In this document: positions 37,211 to 45,244 of the stretch, piece after piece | How the letters are laid out: every line of letters starts with the position of its first letter | Numbering within the stretch: position 1 is the first letter of the stretch | Notes under the pieces: model-generated | What the model saw: only the letters and a program-made list of their open reading frames with translations | Told to the model about the DNA's origin: nothing | Database searches by the model: none | NCBI GenBank assembly: GCA_903820085.1 | Contig: CAIJGA010000020.1 | Coordinates: 1-64,000 of the forward strand | DNA length: 64,000 nucleotides | Origin: an uncultured Chlorobiaceae bacterium | Lineage (GTDB): Bacteria > Bacteroidota > Chlorobiia > Chlorobiales > Chlorobiaceae | Direction of reading: 5' to 3' | Program-made: the position numbers and the translations under genes

Positions 37211-38929
37211 ATGGCCAAAAAAATAGTTGTTGATCCGATTCCTCGTATTGAGGGACATTTGAGAATAGAGGCAAAGCTGAACGACAGCAATATCATTGAG
37301 GACGCTTACTCCAGCGGTACGATGTGGCGTGGCATTGAGGTTATCCTCAAAGGTCGCGACCCAAGGGATGCCTGGGCCTTCACCGAGCGTATCTGCGGTG
37401 TCTGTACCTCAGTGCATGCTCTGGCATCAGTTCGCTGCGTCGAAGATGCACTTGGCATCACCGTACCAACCAATGCCCGCATCATCAGAAACCTGATGAA
37501 TGCAACGCAGGTAACGCAGGACCATCTGGTCCACTTTTACCACCTGCACGCCTTCGACTGGGTTGATGTGGTCAGCGCCCTCAAAGCCGATCCAAAACAG
37601 GCATCGGCTATTGCACAGAGCATCTCCCCCTGGCCAAAATCATCGGTAGGCTACTTCAAGGATTTGCAGCAGCGCCTGGTTGGCTTTGTCGAAAGCGGCC
37701 AGCTTGGCATTTTCTCAAATGGTTACTGGGGTCATCCCGCCTACAAGCTTCCGCCGGAAGTCAATCTGATTGCTGTGGCGCACTACCTCGAAGCGCTTGA
37801 TTTCCAGAAGGAAATTGTCAAGATCCAAACCATATTCGGCGGCAAGAACCCTCATCCGAACTACCTCGTTGGCGGCATGGCCTGCGCTATCGATCCAAAC
37901 CGCGACACCGCCATCAACATTGAGCGGCTCGCGATGATCAAAAAAATCATTGACGACACCACCGCCTTTATCGACCAGGTCTACATCCCCGATCTGCTTG
38001 CCATTGCAGGCTACTACAAGGGGTGGCTGCACGGCGGCGGACTCGGTAACTTCCTCAGTTACGGCGATTTCCCCGAAACCAGGCTTGAAGATTTCAAGAC
38101 CCTGCTTTGGCCGAGAGGAGCGATACTCAACAAGGATCTCAGCACCGTTATTGATGTTGATCCAAGGGATGCCTCGCAGGTTACCGAAGAGGTGAGCCAC
38201 AGTTGGTATACCTATTCCAAAGGAGACGACAAGGGGCTTCATCCCTGGGCAGGCGAGACCAATCCGAAATATACCGGCCCCAAGCCGCCATTTGAGCATC
38301 TTGATACCGACAAAAAGTACAGCTGGCTCAAAACCCCCCGCTGGAACAACCATGCGATGGAGGTCGGCCCGCTTGCCCGCGTCCTGATTGCCTATGCCAA
38401 GGGCGATCCGATGATCAAGGATACCGTCGGCATGGTGCTGTCAAAGCTTGGCGTTGGTCCCGAGGCACTCTTTTCAACCCTTGGCCGTACAGCCGCCAGA
38501 GGCATTGAGTGCAAGCAGACCGCCGGGTTCATGCGCCACTACTATGACCAGCTTATTGCCAATATCAAAACCGGCGACTACCAGACCTTCAACAACGAAC
38601 GTTGGGATCCGTCAACCTGGCCGGATGAATGCAAGGGATTTGGCTATACCGAAGCACCACGCGGCTCCCTTGGCCACTGGATCCACATCGAGGACAAGAA
38701 GATCAAGGAGTACCAGATTGTTGTACCCTCCACCTGGAACGCCTCGCCACGTGACGCCAACGGCAAGTCCGGTGCATACGAGTCGGCCTTGAAGGGCACA
38801 CCCATGATCAATCCGGAACAGCCGCTTGAGATTCTCAGAACGGTACACTCATTTGATCCGTGCCTTGCCTGTGCATCTCACTTGTTTGATATGCATGGCA
38901 ACGAGATAACATCGGTTACAATCGTCTAA
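37211..38929 (+). CDS. hupL: [NiFe] uptake hydrogenase large subunit
   Basis: This catalytic subunit oxidises H2 at a Ni-Fe(CN)2CO centre. It is 572 residues long. The four nickel cysteines are in RICGVCTSVHALA (~62/65) and FDPCLACASH (~549/552). The 15 residues after that His (LFDMHGNEITSVTIV) are the peptide removed by the maturation protease HupD. The N-terminus IVVDPIPRIEGHLRIE is canonical group 1. All catalytic residues are intact, so the enzyme appears functional if maturation genes exist elsewhere. It starts 15 bases after hupS. Confidence 0.98.
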   Translation: MAKKIVVDPIPRIEGHLRIEAKLNDSNIIEDAYSSGTMWRGIEVILKGRDPRDAWAFTERICGVCTSVHALASVRCVEDALGITVPTNARIIRNLMNATQVTQDHLVHFYHLHAFDWVDVVSALKADPKQASAIAQSISPWPKSSVGYFKDLQQRLVGFVESGQLGIFSNGYWGHPAYKLPPEVNLIAVAHYLEALDFQKEIVKIQTIFGGKNPHPNYLVGGMACAIDPNRDTAINIERLAMIKKIIDDTTAFIDQVYIPDLLAIAGYYKGWLHGGGLGNFLSYGDFPETRLEDFKTLLWPRGAILNKDLSTVIDVDPRDASQVTEEVSHSWYTYSKGDDKGLHPWAGETNPKYTGPKPPFEHLDTDKKYSWLKTPRWNNHAMEVGPLARVLIAYAKGDPMIKDTVGMVLSKLGVGPEALFSTLGRTAARGIECKQTAGFMRHYYDQLIANIKTGDYQTFNNERWDPSTWPDECKGFGYTEAPRGSLGHWIHIEDKKIKEYQIVVPSTWNASPRDANGKSGAYESALKGTPMINPEQPLEILRTVHSFDPCLACASHLFDMHGNEITSVTIV

Positions 38930-38942
38930 ACGGAGCTTTGTC

Positions 38943-39626
38943 ATGGGGAGAATAATAGAAGAAATCTATGTCTGGAGGTTGCCAGTCAGGCTGTATCACT
39001 GGATCAACGCCCTTTGTATGCTGGTTCTTTTTGGGACGGGCATGTTTATCGCGGCCCCCCTGCTGAGTCCTCCACTCGGTGAGGCGGTCTGGTACAAGGG
39101 AATGGCCTGGTGGCGCTATCTGCATTTTGTTTTCGCCTTTGTTTTTATCGCCAACTTCCTATTCCGCATGTACTGGGCACTCTTCGGCAACGACAAATAC
39201 GGCCGGTTCGGCGGATTCAGACCCTGGTCGCCCTCATGGTGGGGCACGCCATTCAGGGAGCAGGTTGAGTCCTATCTCTTTCTGCGTTCGGATGAACCGA
39301 ACTATGTCGGTCATAACCCTGTCGCAGCTCTGGCCCACTTTGTCTTCATCTTCTGTGGCTCGACCTTCATGATATTTTCGGGTCTTGCGATGTATGGAGA
39401 AAACAATCCAGGAGGGTTCAGTGACCTTTGGTTCGGATGGATGATTCCGCTTTTCGGTGGCAGCTACACCCTTCATTTTACACACCATCTGGGGTCATGG
39501 ATGTTACCGATCTATGTTATCATGCACCTCTATGCGGTTGTCCGTCACGATGTGGTCGACCGTACCAGCGTTACCTCATCAATCATTACCGGCTACAAGC
39601 ACAAGGTTGAAGAAGAGCCTATGTAA
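38943..39626 (+). CDS. hupC: [NiFe] hydrogenase b-type cytochrome subunit
   Basis: This membrane diheme cytochrome b takes electrons from HupS to the quinone pool. It is 227 residues with four helices. Candidate heme His residues are in VRLYHWINALCMLVLFGTG, WRYLHFVFAFVF and SWMLPIYVIMHLYAVVRHDVVDRTSVTSSIITGYK, the last a family hallmark. It starts 13 bases after hupL and ends just before a terminator hairpin. Confidence 0.96.
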   Translation: MGRIIEEIYVWRLPVRLYHWINALCMLVLFGTGMFIAAPLLSPPLGEAVWYKGMAWWRYLHFVFAFVFIANFLFRMYWALFGNDKYGRFGGFRPWSPSWWGTPFREQVESYLFLRSDEPNYVGHNPVAALAHFVFIFCGSTFMIFSGLAMYGENNPGGFSDLWFGWMIPLFGGSYTLHFTHHLGSWMLPIYVIMHLYAVVRHDVVDRTSVTSSIITGYKHKVEEEPM

Positions 39627-39661
39627 GGGTGACCTGAAGGAACCCCTGTTTTGTCATACGC

Positions 39662-39705
39662 AAAGCCCGCTGCAGCAGACGATGGTCCCTGCAGCGGGCT
39701 TTTCC
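39662..39705 (+). terminator. Rho-independent terminator after hupC
   Basis: A perfect 14-bp stem: AAAGCCCGCTGCAG (39662-39675) with CTGCAGCGGGCTTT (39689-39702), loop of 13 bases, then TTTCC. It would end or attenuate the hupSLC transcript before hupD. The T tract is short. Confidence 0.8.
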
Positions 39706-39749
39706 TCATAGGCCCCGCACTTTCCCACGACTAATCAAAGCAATCAACA

Positions 39750-40241
39750 GTGAAGTACAACAAAATCAATATTATCGGTCTCGGCAACCTGCTTCATGGA
39801 GATGAAGGCTTCGGAGTAACCGCGCTTAACGCCTTTCGTGCCGCATCCGACTTTCCTGACCAGGTAAACTGGATTGACGGAGGAACTCAGGGCATCTACC
39901 TGCTCGACTATATCGAATCCTGCGACGCCGTCCTGGTATTCGACGCCCTCGTTCCCGTCGAATACGATCGGGGAGTTTACGTCTATCGCAATAAAGAGCT
40001 TCCCGCCTTCATTCACCGCAAGATGTCATCCCACCAGATGGGCTTCAGCGAACTGCTCGGCCTTGCCCAACTGCGCGGAAAAATGCCCGCCGAACTGGTT
40101 TTGATCGGCGTTCCGCCAAAAGAGCTTGAACTGCATATCGGCCTCAGCCCCGAAGTATCCCTGCTCCTGTCAGAAGCCGTAGAGAAGGGGAGAGCGATAG
40201 TAGAAGGGTGGCTGGCAGATAGTACTCATTCAAACACATAG
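39750..40241 (+). CDS. hupD: Hydrogenase maturation protease HupD/HyaD family
   Basis: This nickel-dependent endopeptidase trims the C-terminus of HupL after NiFe insertion. It is 163 residues. The N-terminus IIGLGNLLHGDEGFGVTALNAF carries the conserved G-N-x-L-x-x-D/E-E-G metal Glu. The second ligand Asp is in DAVLVFDALVP, and a His in RKMSSHQMGFSELLGLA is the expected third. The start is GTG 39750. It is separated from hupSLC by a terminator and overlaps the convergent cassette gene by 16 bases. No hypABCDEF genes are in the window. Confidence 0.94.
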   Translation: MKYNKINIIGLGNLLHGDEGFGVTALNAFRAASDFPDQVNWIDGGTQGIYLLDYIESCDAVLVFDALVPVEYDRGVYVYRNKELPAFIHRKMSSHQMGFSELLGLAQLRGKMPAELVLIGVPPKELELHIGLSPEVSLLLSEAVEKGRAIVEGWLADSTHSNT

Positions 40242-41518
40242 TCGCGCTCAATAAGCCCCTTATTCACCAGGGTCGTCTCAATCAGCCTGGTTGAGACGTT
40301 GAAATAGTGGGCAGCATCATCAAGCTTCTCTTCCCCGAAATCATCAGCAACAAATAGCTTCAATTCATCAGCCGGGCAGAGGAATTCCTGGGCAAATGCC
40401 CGCTGGAACTTTTGCCGGGCGGTTTTAATATCCGTAACCGGTAAAAAACTGTCAGAATCGGCCGAAAAAAGTTGGTCACCAATAACCCGTAAAAGTGCGA
40501 ATCGGCGACTTGTTTCATATCCTGTATGCAAACAGGTGTCAAGATGATCCCTTTTTCCATTACGAAAGCCCACGGTTATCGGGCTTTTTACGCTCTGGCT
40601 GAGAGTAAGGATATTGCCAGACAATGAGAACAGATGGCGCAATTGATCATTGCTTACCGGTCCATCCTGCAGCGACCAGTGCGTCCTTGCAGAGCGTGCC
40701 GCAATAGCCGCTCTCTCCCATGGCAGGAGTGCAGAGTCTATTCCTGCGGTTTGCTTTCTTAAAATATCAGAATCAGGCACAACCATCGAAATAGTCTGCT
40801 GGCGTACATGCTTGAAGAGAAAGGCTAACACATCAAGAGTCTCCTCTTTGCTATGCGCAAGCACCTCATCCACAGCTCCCGGACCCAGCGATGTTCCTTG
40901 CGCAATCAGTGCGGCAATCAGCTCCTCGTTTCCCTCATCAGGGTCATAACCCAACAACGCCTCAATCTCACGCCACCGGTTACTCGAAGGCTGGCTTCGT
41001 TCATCAACGACTTCCTTTCTGAGATCTTGCAACAGCGTTGTTCTGCAACCCATTGTCTGCAACCGGTCTATTACGGCATCGACAAATGAGAGGACGGCAG
41101 CTTCAAAGTCAGCCACAGAAACCAGTTCATATATCCCGTTAAGATATCGCACCATTTGTTGGCTGCTCTGCGGTGTAGGAGCCATACGAACCAATACGGA
41201 ATCGCCGTCACTGCTGAAGCTTAAGTCAGGCCAAAGGAACCCTTGACCGATAGCGCCGAGGCGGTGACTCATTTGCCACGAGTGCGACTTCCGTTCAGGC
41301 TCACGTACCAGCCGCCACCAATTGCCAAGTAACCACAACGCCAAAGCATAAGCAGAAACGCGCGCAGCAGAACGGATGGTTTTGGTATGGACATCTTCCA
41401 GTTCAGTAACCACAACCCCGCCCACCGTGATTTTAATTTCAGCAAAGGTAAATCGCTCCGCTTCATCAGCAACATGACGGTCAAGCCATGCAAAATCGAT
41501 AGTAAAGCTCTTGGTCAT
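40226..41518 (-). CDS. Large ImmA/IrrE-like protein with the HExxH site replaced
   Basis: This 430-residue soluble protein has an N-terminal ~270-residue region with LWLLGNWWRLVREPE (61-75), GQGFLWPDLSFSSDGD (91-106) and RWREIEALLGYDPDEG (181-196). The C-terminal ~100 residues follow the ImmA/IrrE layout. RRFALLRVIGDQL (338-350) stands where such peptidases read RRFTLAHEIGHHL. TARQKFQRAFAQEFLCPADEL (366-386) matches the region after the third ligand, and AAHYFNVSTRLIETTLVNKGLI matches the terminal helix-turn-helix. If so aligned, H, E and H are replaced by R, V and D, so no metallopeptidase activity is expected. The start is ATG 41518 with GGAGGA upstream, overlapping the partner gene stop by 4 bases. 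Function unknown; a regulator, toxin-antitoxin or defence role is inference. Confidence 0.65.
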   Translation of the reverse strand: MTKSFTIDFAWLDRHVADEAERFTFAEIKITVGGVVVTELEDVHTKTIRSAARVSAYALALWLLGNWWRLVREPERKSHSWQMSHRLGAIGQGFLWPDLSFSSDGDSVLVRMAPTPQSSQQMVRYLNGIYELVSVADFEAAVLSFVDAVIDRLQTMGCRTTLLQDLRKEVVDERSQPSSNRWREIEALLGYDPDEGNEELIAALIAQGTSLGPGAVDEVLAHSKEETLDVLAFLFKHVRQQTISMVVPDSDILRKQTAGIDSALLPWERAAIAARSARTHWSLQDGPVSNDQLRHLFSLSGNILTLSQSVKSPITVGFRNGKRDHLDTCLHTGYETSRRFALLRVIGDQLFSADSDSFLPVTDIKTARQKFQRAFAQEFLCPADELKLFVADDFGEEKLDDAAHYFNVSTRLIETTLVNKGLIERDYVFE

Positions 41519-41946
41519 TGAGATTCCTCCCAACGCAATAAAACCATTTCAGCAAAGGGGTCATTGTCGGGCATGGGGTATCCATGATAAACTCCCGAAA
41601 AGGCATTTTCAAGTTGTGCCTCTACAGGAGAACCATCTGCCGTAACGGCCCAGATGTTCTGCGGAAAATCCTTATTCTGATATATTTGGCTGACCATACC
41701 TTTCCTTATACCCTCCTTTAACAGTCTTTCAGCTTCAACTTTTGAAAAAAGCCGAATATCATCACAAAGCGATTTATCTGCTCTTGGCTGTGCCGGTGGC
41801 GTCAGCCCGAAATCGCCCGGATTGCGTTTATGCTCCGGGTTGCCGCCGTAACAAACCCTTTGCGCAATATCTTCACGCATCGACGAACTGATAGCTGCAA
41901 TAAAACGGCGCTTTGGATTATACCCGCTCTTTCTTTTCATAGGCAT
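41515..41946 (-). CDS. Small partner protein of the ImmA/IrrE-like cassette (unknown family)
   Basis: This 143-residue soluble protein has a basic N-terminus (MKRKSGYNPKRRF) and a striking invariant-looking block YGGNPEHKRNPGDFGLTPP (33-51), followed by LCDDIRLFSKVEAERLLKEGIRKGMVS and NIWAVTADGSPVEAQLEN...YHGYPMPDNDPFAEMVLLRW. I recall the NPEHKRNPGDFGL block from other bacterial proteins of unknown function, but no domain name can be given. The Trp-Ala-Val / Gly-x-x-x-E-A pattern looks like a compact beta fold. It is translated first; its TGA overlaps the ATG of the large partner, so the two products are made in step and probably act together. Confidence 0.7.
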   Translation of the reverse strand: MPMKRKSGYNPKRRFIAAISSSMREDIAQRVCYGGNPEHKRNPGDFGLTPPAQPRADKSLCDDIRLFSKVEAERLLKEGIRKGMVSQIYQNKDFPQNIWAVTADGSPVEAQLENAFSGVYHGYPMPDNDPFAEMVLLRWEESQ

Positions 41947-42092
41947 GTAAGGATTTACACATCCTAACCATAACCTGACCCGTCAAAAGAGTTATGATAC
42001 CAGTCAGGGATGTGCATGCATTGCCACTTGTCAAGCGTATTGCTTAAGAATGGTAGCTTTGCCAGTAAATATACTTTTAATAAAGTGATTAC

Positions 42093-42140
42093 GAAAAAAC
42101 AGTGCAGCCGCAAATAACAGCCAGTTAACTTGCGGCTGCA
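42093..42140 (-). terminator. Rho-independent terminator downstream of folE (minus strand)
   Basis: TGCAGCCGCAA (42103-42113) pairs with TTGCGGCTGCA (42130-42140). Read on the minus strand the helix is followed by a T tract (the A run at 42093-42098). It ends the PTPS-folE transcript. Confidence 0.85.
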
Positions 42141-42152
42141 TGTCTCTATGCC

Positions 42153-42184
42153 GCTTCTGCGTGAAAGGTTGTTCACGCAGAAGC
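42153..42184 (-). repeat. Second hairpin immediately downstream of folE
   Basis: A perfect 13-bp stem, GCTTCTGCGTGAA (42153-42165) with TTCACGCAGAAGC (42172-42184), loop of six. It lies 13 bases after the folE stop and before the terminator hairpin. No T tract follows it, so it may stabilise the 3' end of the mRNA rather than stop transcription. Confidence 0.75.
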
Positions 42185-42196
42185 CAACGCCGGGCG

Positions 42197-42883
42197 CTAC
42201 GGCTTGATCAGGCGGAGGAATTCGCTTCTGGTCGGCTGTGAGGTAATGAACTGCCCCGACATGGCTGAGGTGGTCGTGATCGAGTTGAGCTTTTCGACTC
42301 CGCGCATCACCATGCACAGATGCCTTGCCTCAATAACAACAGCAACCCCTTTCGGGTTCAGCACACTCTGGATTGCATCCCGGATCTGCTGGGTCAGCCG
42401 CTCCTGAACCTGCAGGCGCCGCGCAAACACCTCAACCACCCGCGCCAGTTTTGACAGCCCCACAATTTTTCCGTCAGGAATATAGGCAACATGAGCCTTC
42501 CCGAAAAAAGGAAGCATATGGTGCTCGCACATCGAAAAAAGGTCAATATCCCTCACCAGCACCATCTCATCATAAGCCTCGGTAAAGACAGCCTTTTTCA
42601 GCATCTCCTCAGGATCCTCACGGTACCCTTTGGTTAAAAACCTAAGCGAGCGGGCAACCCGTTCGGGCGTTTTCAGCAACCCCTCCCGGCCCGGCTCTTC
42701 GCCTATTCCTTCAAGCATGGCGGTAACCGCTCTCGACAGTCCGTCAAGAACCAGCGGATCAGTTTCCGTATTGTCCAGCGAGCAGTCATCATCATCGCAG
42801 CAGCTTCCACGGCCTGTTGGGAGCTTGCTACTCTCCAAGATATCTGACAGCATTTTTTCCTGTTTCATAGAGTTTGACTTCAT
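42197..42883 (-). CDS. folE: GTP cyclohydrolase I
   Basis: This enzyme converts GTP to dihydroneopterin triphosphate, the first step to folate and tetrahydrobiopterin. It is about 228 residues. Zinc and catalytic residues are in [20 protein letters not shown] and [27 protein letters not shown] and [13 protein letters not shown] are also conserved. ATG 42883 is taken because GGGAG lies ten bases before it; ATG 42868 is an alternative. The N-terminus carries a Cys/Asp-rich stretch ([12 protein letters not shown]) outside the catalytic fold. It overlaps the end of the PTPS gene, so both are translated from one message. A biopterin role is supported by that partner. Confidence 0.95.
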   Translation of the reverse strand: MKSNSMKQEKMLSDILESSKLPTGRGSCCDDDDCSLDNTETDPLVLDGLSRAVTAMLEGIGEEPGREGLLKTPERVARSLRFLTKGYREDPEEMLKKAVFTEAYDEMVLVRDIDLFSMCEHHMLPFFGKAHVAYIPDGKIVGLSKLARVVEVFARRLQVQERLTQQIRDAIQSVLNPKGVAVVIEARHLCMVMRGVEKLNSITTTSAMSGQFITSQPTRSEFLRLIKP

Positions 42884-43277
42884 GGAGAACAATCTCCCGA
42901 TTATTGATGCTTTGCAGCCGTTCTGCAACGATATCCCATATCAGCACAGCGAGCACTTCGGTCGTAGGCACACAATCCTGCAATTCCGGCACGTCATGAT
43001 TAAGATGCCGGTGGTCGAACCGGGCAATCACTTCCTCTTCAAGAATAGCCTTAAGTTCTTTCAAGTCAAAAAGAAACCCGGTATTTCGGTTAACCGTACC
43101 GCTCACGGTGATTTCAAGCAGATAATTATGCCCGTGACCGTATTTGTTACTGCATTTGCCGTAAACCTCAAGGTTCTCACTCTCCGGCCAGTTCGGATTG
43201 AACAGCCGATGTGCCGCATTGAACTCAATGGTCCTCGAAACGTAAACTTTTCTGGGATTCTGCAAAAGATCATTCAT
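42828..43277 (-). CDS. ptpS: 6-pyruvoyl-tetrahydropterin synthase, eukaryote-like PTPS
   Basis: This 149-residue protein of the PTPS/QueD fold has zinc ligands His23 (FNAAHRL), His48 and His50 (GHGHNY). Catalytic Cys42 sits in [20 protein letters not shown], and the Asp/His pair is in [11 protein letters not shown]. The Cys-x-N-x-x-GHGHNY spacing and the [11 protein letters not shown] motif resemble animal PTPS more than the short QueD of queuosine synthesis (Cys-x-x-x-HGH). With folE immediately downstream this points to tetrahydrobiopterin formation, consistent with the glycosylated biopterins known from green sulfur bacteria; QueD activity remains an alternative. No sepiapterin reductase gene is adjacent. 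Confidence 0.85.
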   Translation of the reverse strand: MNDLLQNPRKVYVSRTIEFNAAHRLFNPNWPESENLEVYGKCSNKYGHGHNYLLEITVSGTVNRNTGFLFDLKELKAILEEEVIARFDHRHLNHDVPELQDCVPTTEVLAVLIWDIVAERLQSINNREIVLHEVKLYETGKNAVRYLGE

Positions 43278-44056
43278 TGAAGAAAGTCGAACGGGTTGCT
43301 CTGCTGACCGTCAAAGCAAGATTCTGCAAGATACAGCAATCTCCTCTTTGTGATTTATTTTTCATCTTCAACCTCTAACTCCGGTACCGGCCTATAAGTT
43401 TCATGATAAAGCGCCATTGCAGGTATTGATCATGCCGGCAGGGCATCAAAACGCCGCCCTGAGGCAGATCGTTTGTCGGCCCGATTGCGTATAATGCACA
43501 GTTCCCCTCCTATAGGAAGCCATACAATGAGCACGTCTCTATTCTACAGATATCATTTTAAAGTGATAATTCGTGACAATCCGTGAGTTGTGCTTGTACC
43601 CCGGACCCAATACATTAAATCATTTTTGTCCCGCATAACTGCTATTATAATGAGTACTAAGGCGCTTCGTTATACCTGAAAAGCATATCGCCGCCATATT
43701 AATCGTGTATAAAAGATTTTTGGTGATCATCAATCAAAAAAGTTTGTTTTTATTTCTGGAAAAGCATTTTTTATAGCTTATTTTACGAGTGAAATAAAGT
43801 GCTGCATACATTTTATATGCATAACGGTGAATCTGGAAGACATTGTATAGATCGATGAAGTTGATCGAGCTTTGGATTCGCGTCGTAAGTGCAGGATAAT
43901 TCTAAAAGATCAGAAGATGTGCTTTTAGTCTTTTTATTTACTTCGATTGTGACTGAAGGTAGCTTTGCTTTAAGAGGAATATTCTACCCCAAGGTATATT
44001 AGCGCTAAGTTACTCAATTTCCACTGTTTTTTTTAAACGATTAAAAAAAAGAAAGA
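43278..44056 (+). other. 779-bp gene-free leader before the polysaccharide locus
   Basis: No gene, tRNA or convincing terminator is seen. Composition falls from moderate GC to AT-rich towards 44056. It probably carries the divergent promoters of PTPS-folE and of the polysaccharide operon. A TATAAT at 43646-43651 is the best -10-like hexamer, but its -35 partner is poor. The long distance leaves room for an untranslated leader with antitermination control, which is inference only. Confidence 0.4.
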
Positions 44057-45211
44057 TTGTCTTTTTTTAATAGTATTGATAACGGCTCACTCATCTCTGG
44101 CCTTACCGCTTTGTTGGTAACCGGGGTTATCGTTATGACTCAGAAATGGCATGGCAAGCACTCGCATGACACGGTTGACGGTCCTCAAAAGTTTCATGAT
44201 GAGTCAACCCCAAGAGTGGGCGGGATAGCGATTTTTCTTGCTCTTGTTGTTGCCTGCTTTGTCTCTCCCAGGCCCCTGTCGGCCCTGCTTTGCCCAATGG
44301 TGATTGCCAGCCTGCCAGCCTTTCTTGCGGGCCTGACTGAAGACCTAACCAAACGCGTAAGACCCTTTTACCGTCTTCTTGCTACCATGGTCAGCGGTGT
44401 TGCGGCATGGTGGCTTACCGGCTACAGCCTTACTCATCTTGAATTTGCGGGTTCTTACTCCATACTGGTTTATCTGCCTGTCGCGGTAGCATTTACCGCT
44501 TTCGCCGTAGCAGGTGTCGCTCATTCCATCAACATGATCGACGGCTTCAACGGTTTGGCATCAGGCACTATCATGCTCATGTTTTTGGCATTAGGATTGA
44601 TAGCATTTGATGCCGGGGATACACAACTGGCGCAGTTGTGCCTGACGATGATTGTGGTCATGATCGGCTTTTTTGTTTTTAATTTCCCCTTTGGCAAAAT
44701 ATTTCTGGGTGACGGGGGAGCATATCTGGTTGGATTTCTGCTTGCATGGGTAGCCGTGATGCTCCCCATGCGCAATCCGCAAATCTCCATATGGTCCCCG
44801 CTGTTGGTATGCGCCTACCCTTTTAATGAAGCCCTCTTCACCATGGCCCGCCGCTTCGCCGGCAAAGTTTCCCTTGGTGCGCCCGACAGCAAGCACCTGC
44901 ACAGCCTTATTAAAATAAAGATCGTCAGTTGCTATTTTGCGCATCTGCACAAAAAAATGCGCAACAGCCTTGTTGCTCCCTTCTGTTGGATCTATGCAGC
45001 CCTTGTTTCCAGCATTGCTATCTGGCAGTACACCAACACCAACCTGCTCATTGCCGCCTGGCTTATCAGCTTCTTCCTGTATGTCATTCTATACACCCGG
45101 CTGAAAGGCCTGGCAACATCTGTAACTCATTACAGAAAAACAAAAGCTTCCCCTGCAGCAATCAGTCGTGTCGGTGAAGTGAACGGTATATTGCAACAGC
45201 AAGAGGGATAG
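44057..45211 (+). CDS. Undecaprenyl-phosphate sugar-1-phosphate transferase (WecA/MraY superfamily)
   Basis: This membrane enzyme starts a surface glycan by moving a sugar-1-phosphate (often GlcNAc) from UDP-sugar to undecaprenyl phosphate. It is 384 residues with about ten helices. The signatures are DGPQKFHDESTPRVGGIAIF (cytoplasmic loop 1), HSINMIDGFNGLASG (Asp-rich catalytic site) and KIFLGDGGAYLVGFLL. The late carbohydrate-recognition loop reads KHLHSLI rather than HLHH. The start is TTG 44057 with AAAGAAAG just upstream; no ATG fits. It opens the polysaccharide locus. Sugar specificity cannot be read, though lack of full HIHH leaves WecA identity open. Confidence 0.9.
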   Translation: MSFFNSIDNGSLISGLTALLVTGVIVMTQKWHGKHSHDTVDGPQKFHDESTPRVGGIAIFLALVVACFVSPRPLSALLCPMVIASLPAFLAGLTEDLTKRVRPFYRLLATMVSGVAAWWLTGYSLTHLEFAGSYSILVYLPVAVAFTAFAVAGVAHSINMIDGFNGLASGTIMLMFLALGLIAFDAGDTQLAQLCLTMIVVMIGFFVFNFPFGKIFLGDGGAYLVGFLLAWVAVMLPMRNPQISIWSPLLVCAYPFNEALFTMARRFAGKVSLGAPDSKHLHSLIKIKIVSCYFAHLHKKMRNSLVAPFCWIYAALVSSIAIWQYTNTNLLIAAWLISFFLYVILYTRLKGLATSVTHYRKTKASPAAISRVGEVNGILQQQEG

Positions 45212-45244
45212 AATTACTGAAATTTCAGAAAATCCGTGTCATTA

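Noticed and set aside
40226-41946. Prophage or insertion sequence around the ImmA/IrrE-like cassette
   Set aside because: No transposase, integrase, terminal inverted repeats or target duplication could be seen at its edges.
43623-43651. Promoter-like TTTTTG - 17 bases - TATAAT in the polysaccharide leader
   Set aside because: The -35 match is poor and the DNA is AT-rich enough for a TATAAT by chance; mentioned only as the best hexamer.
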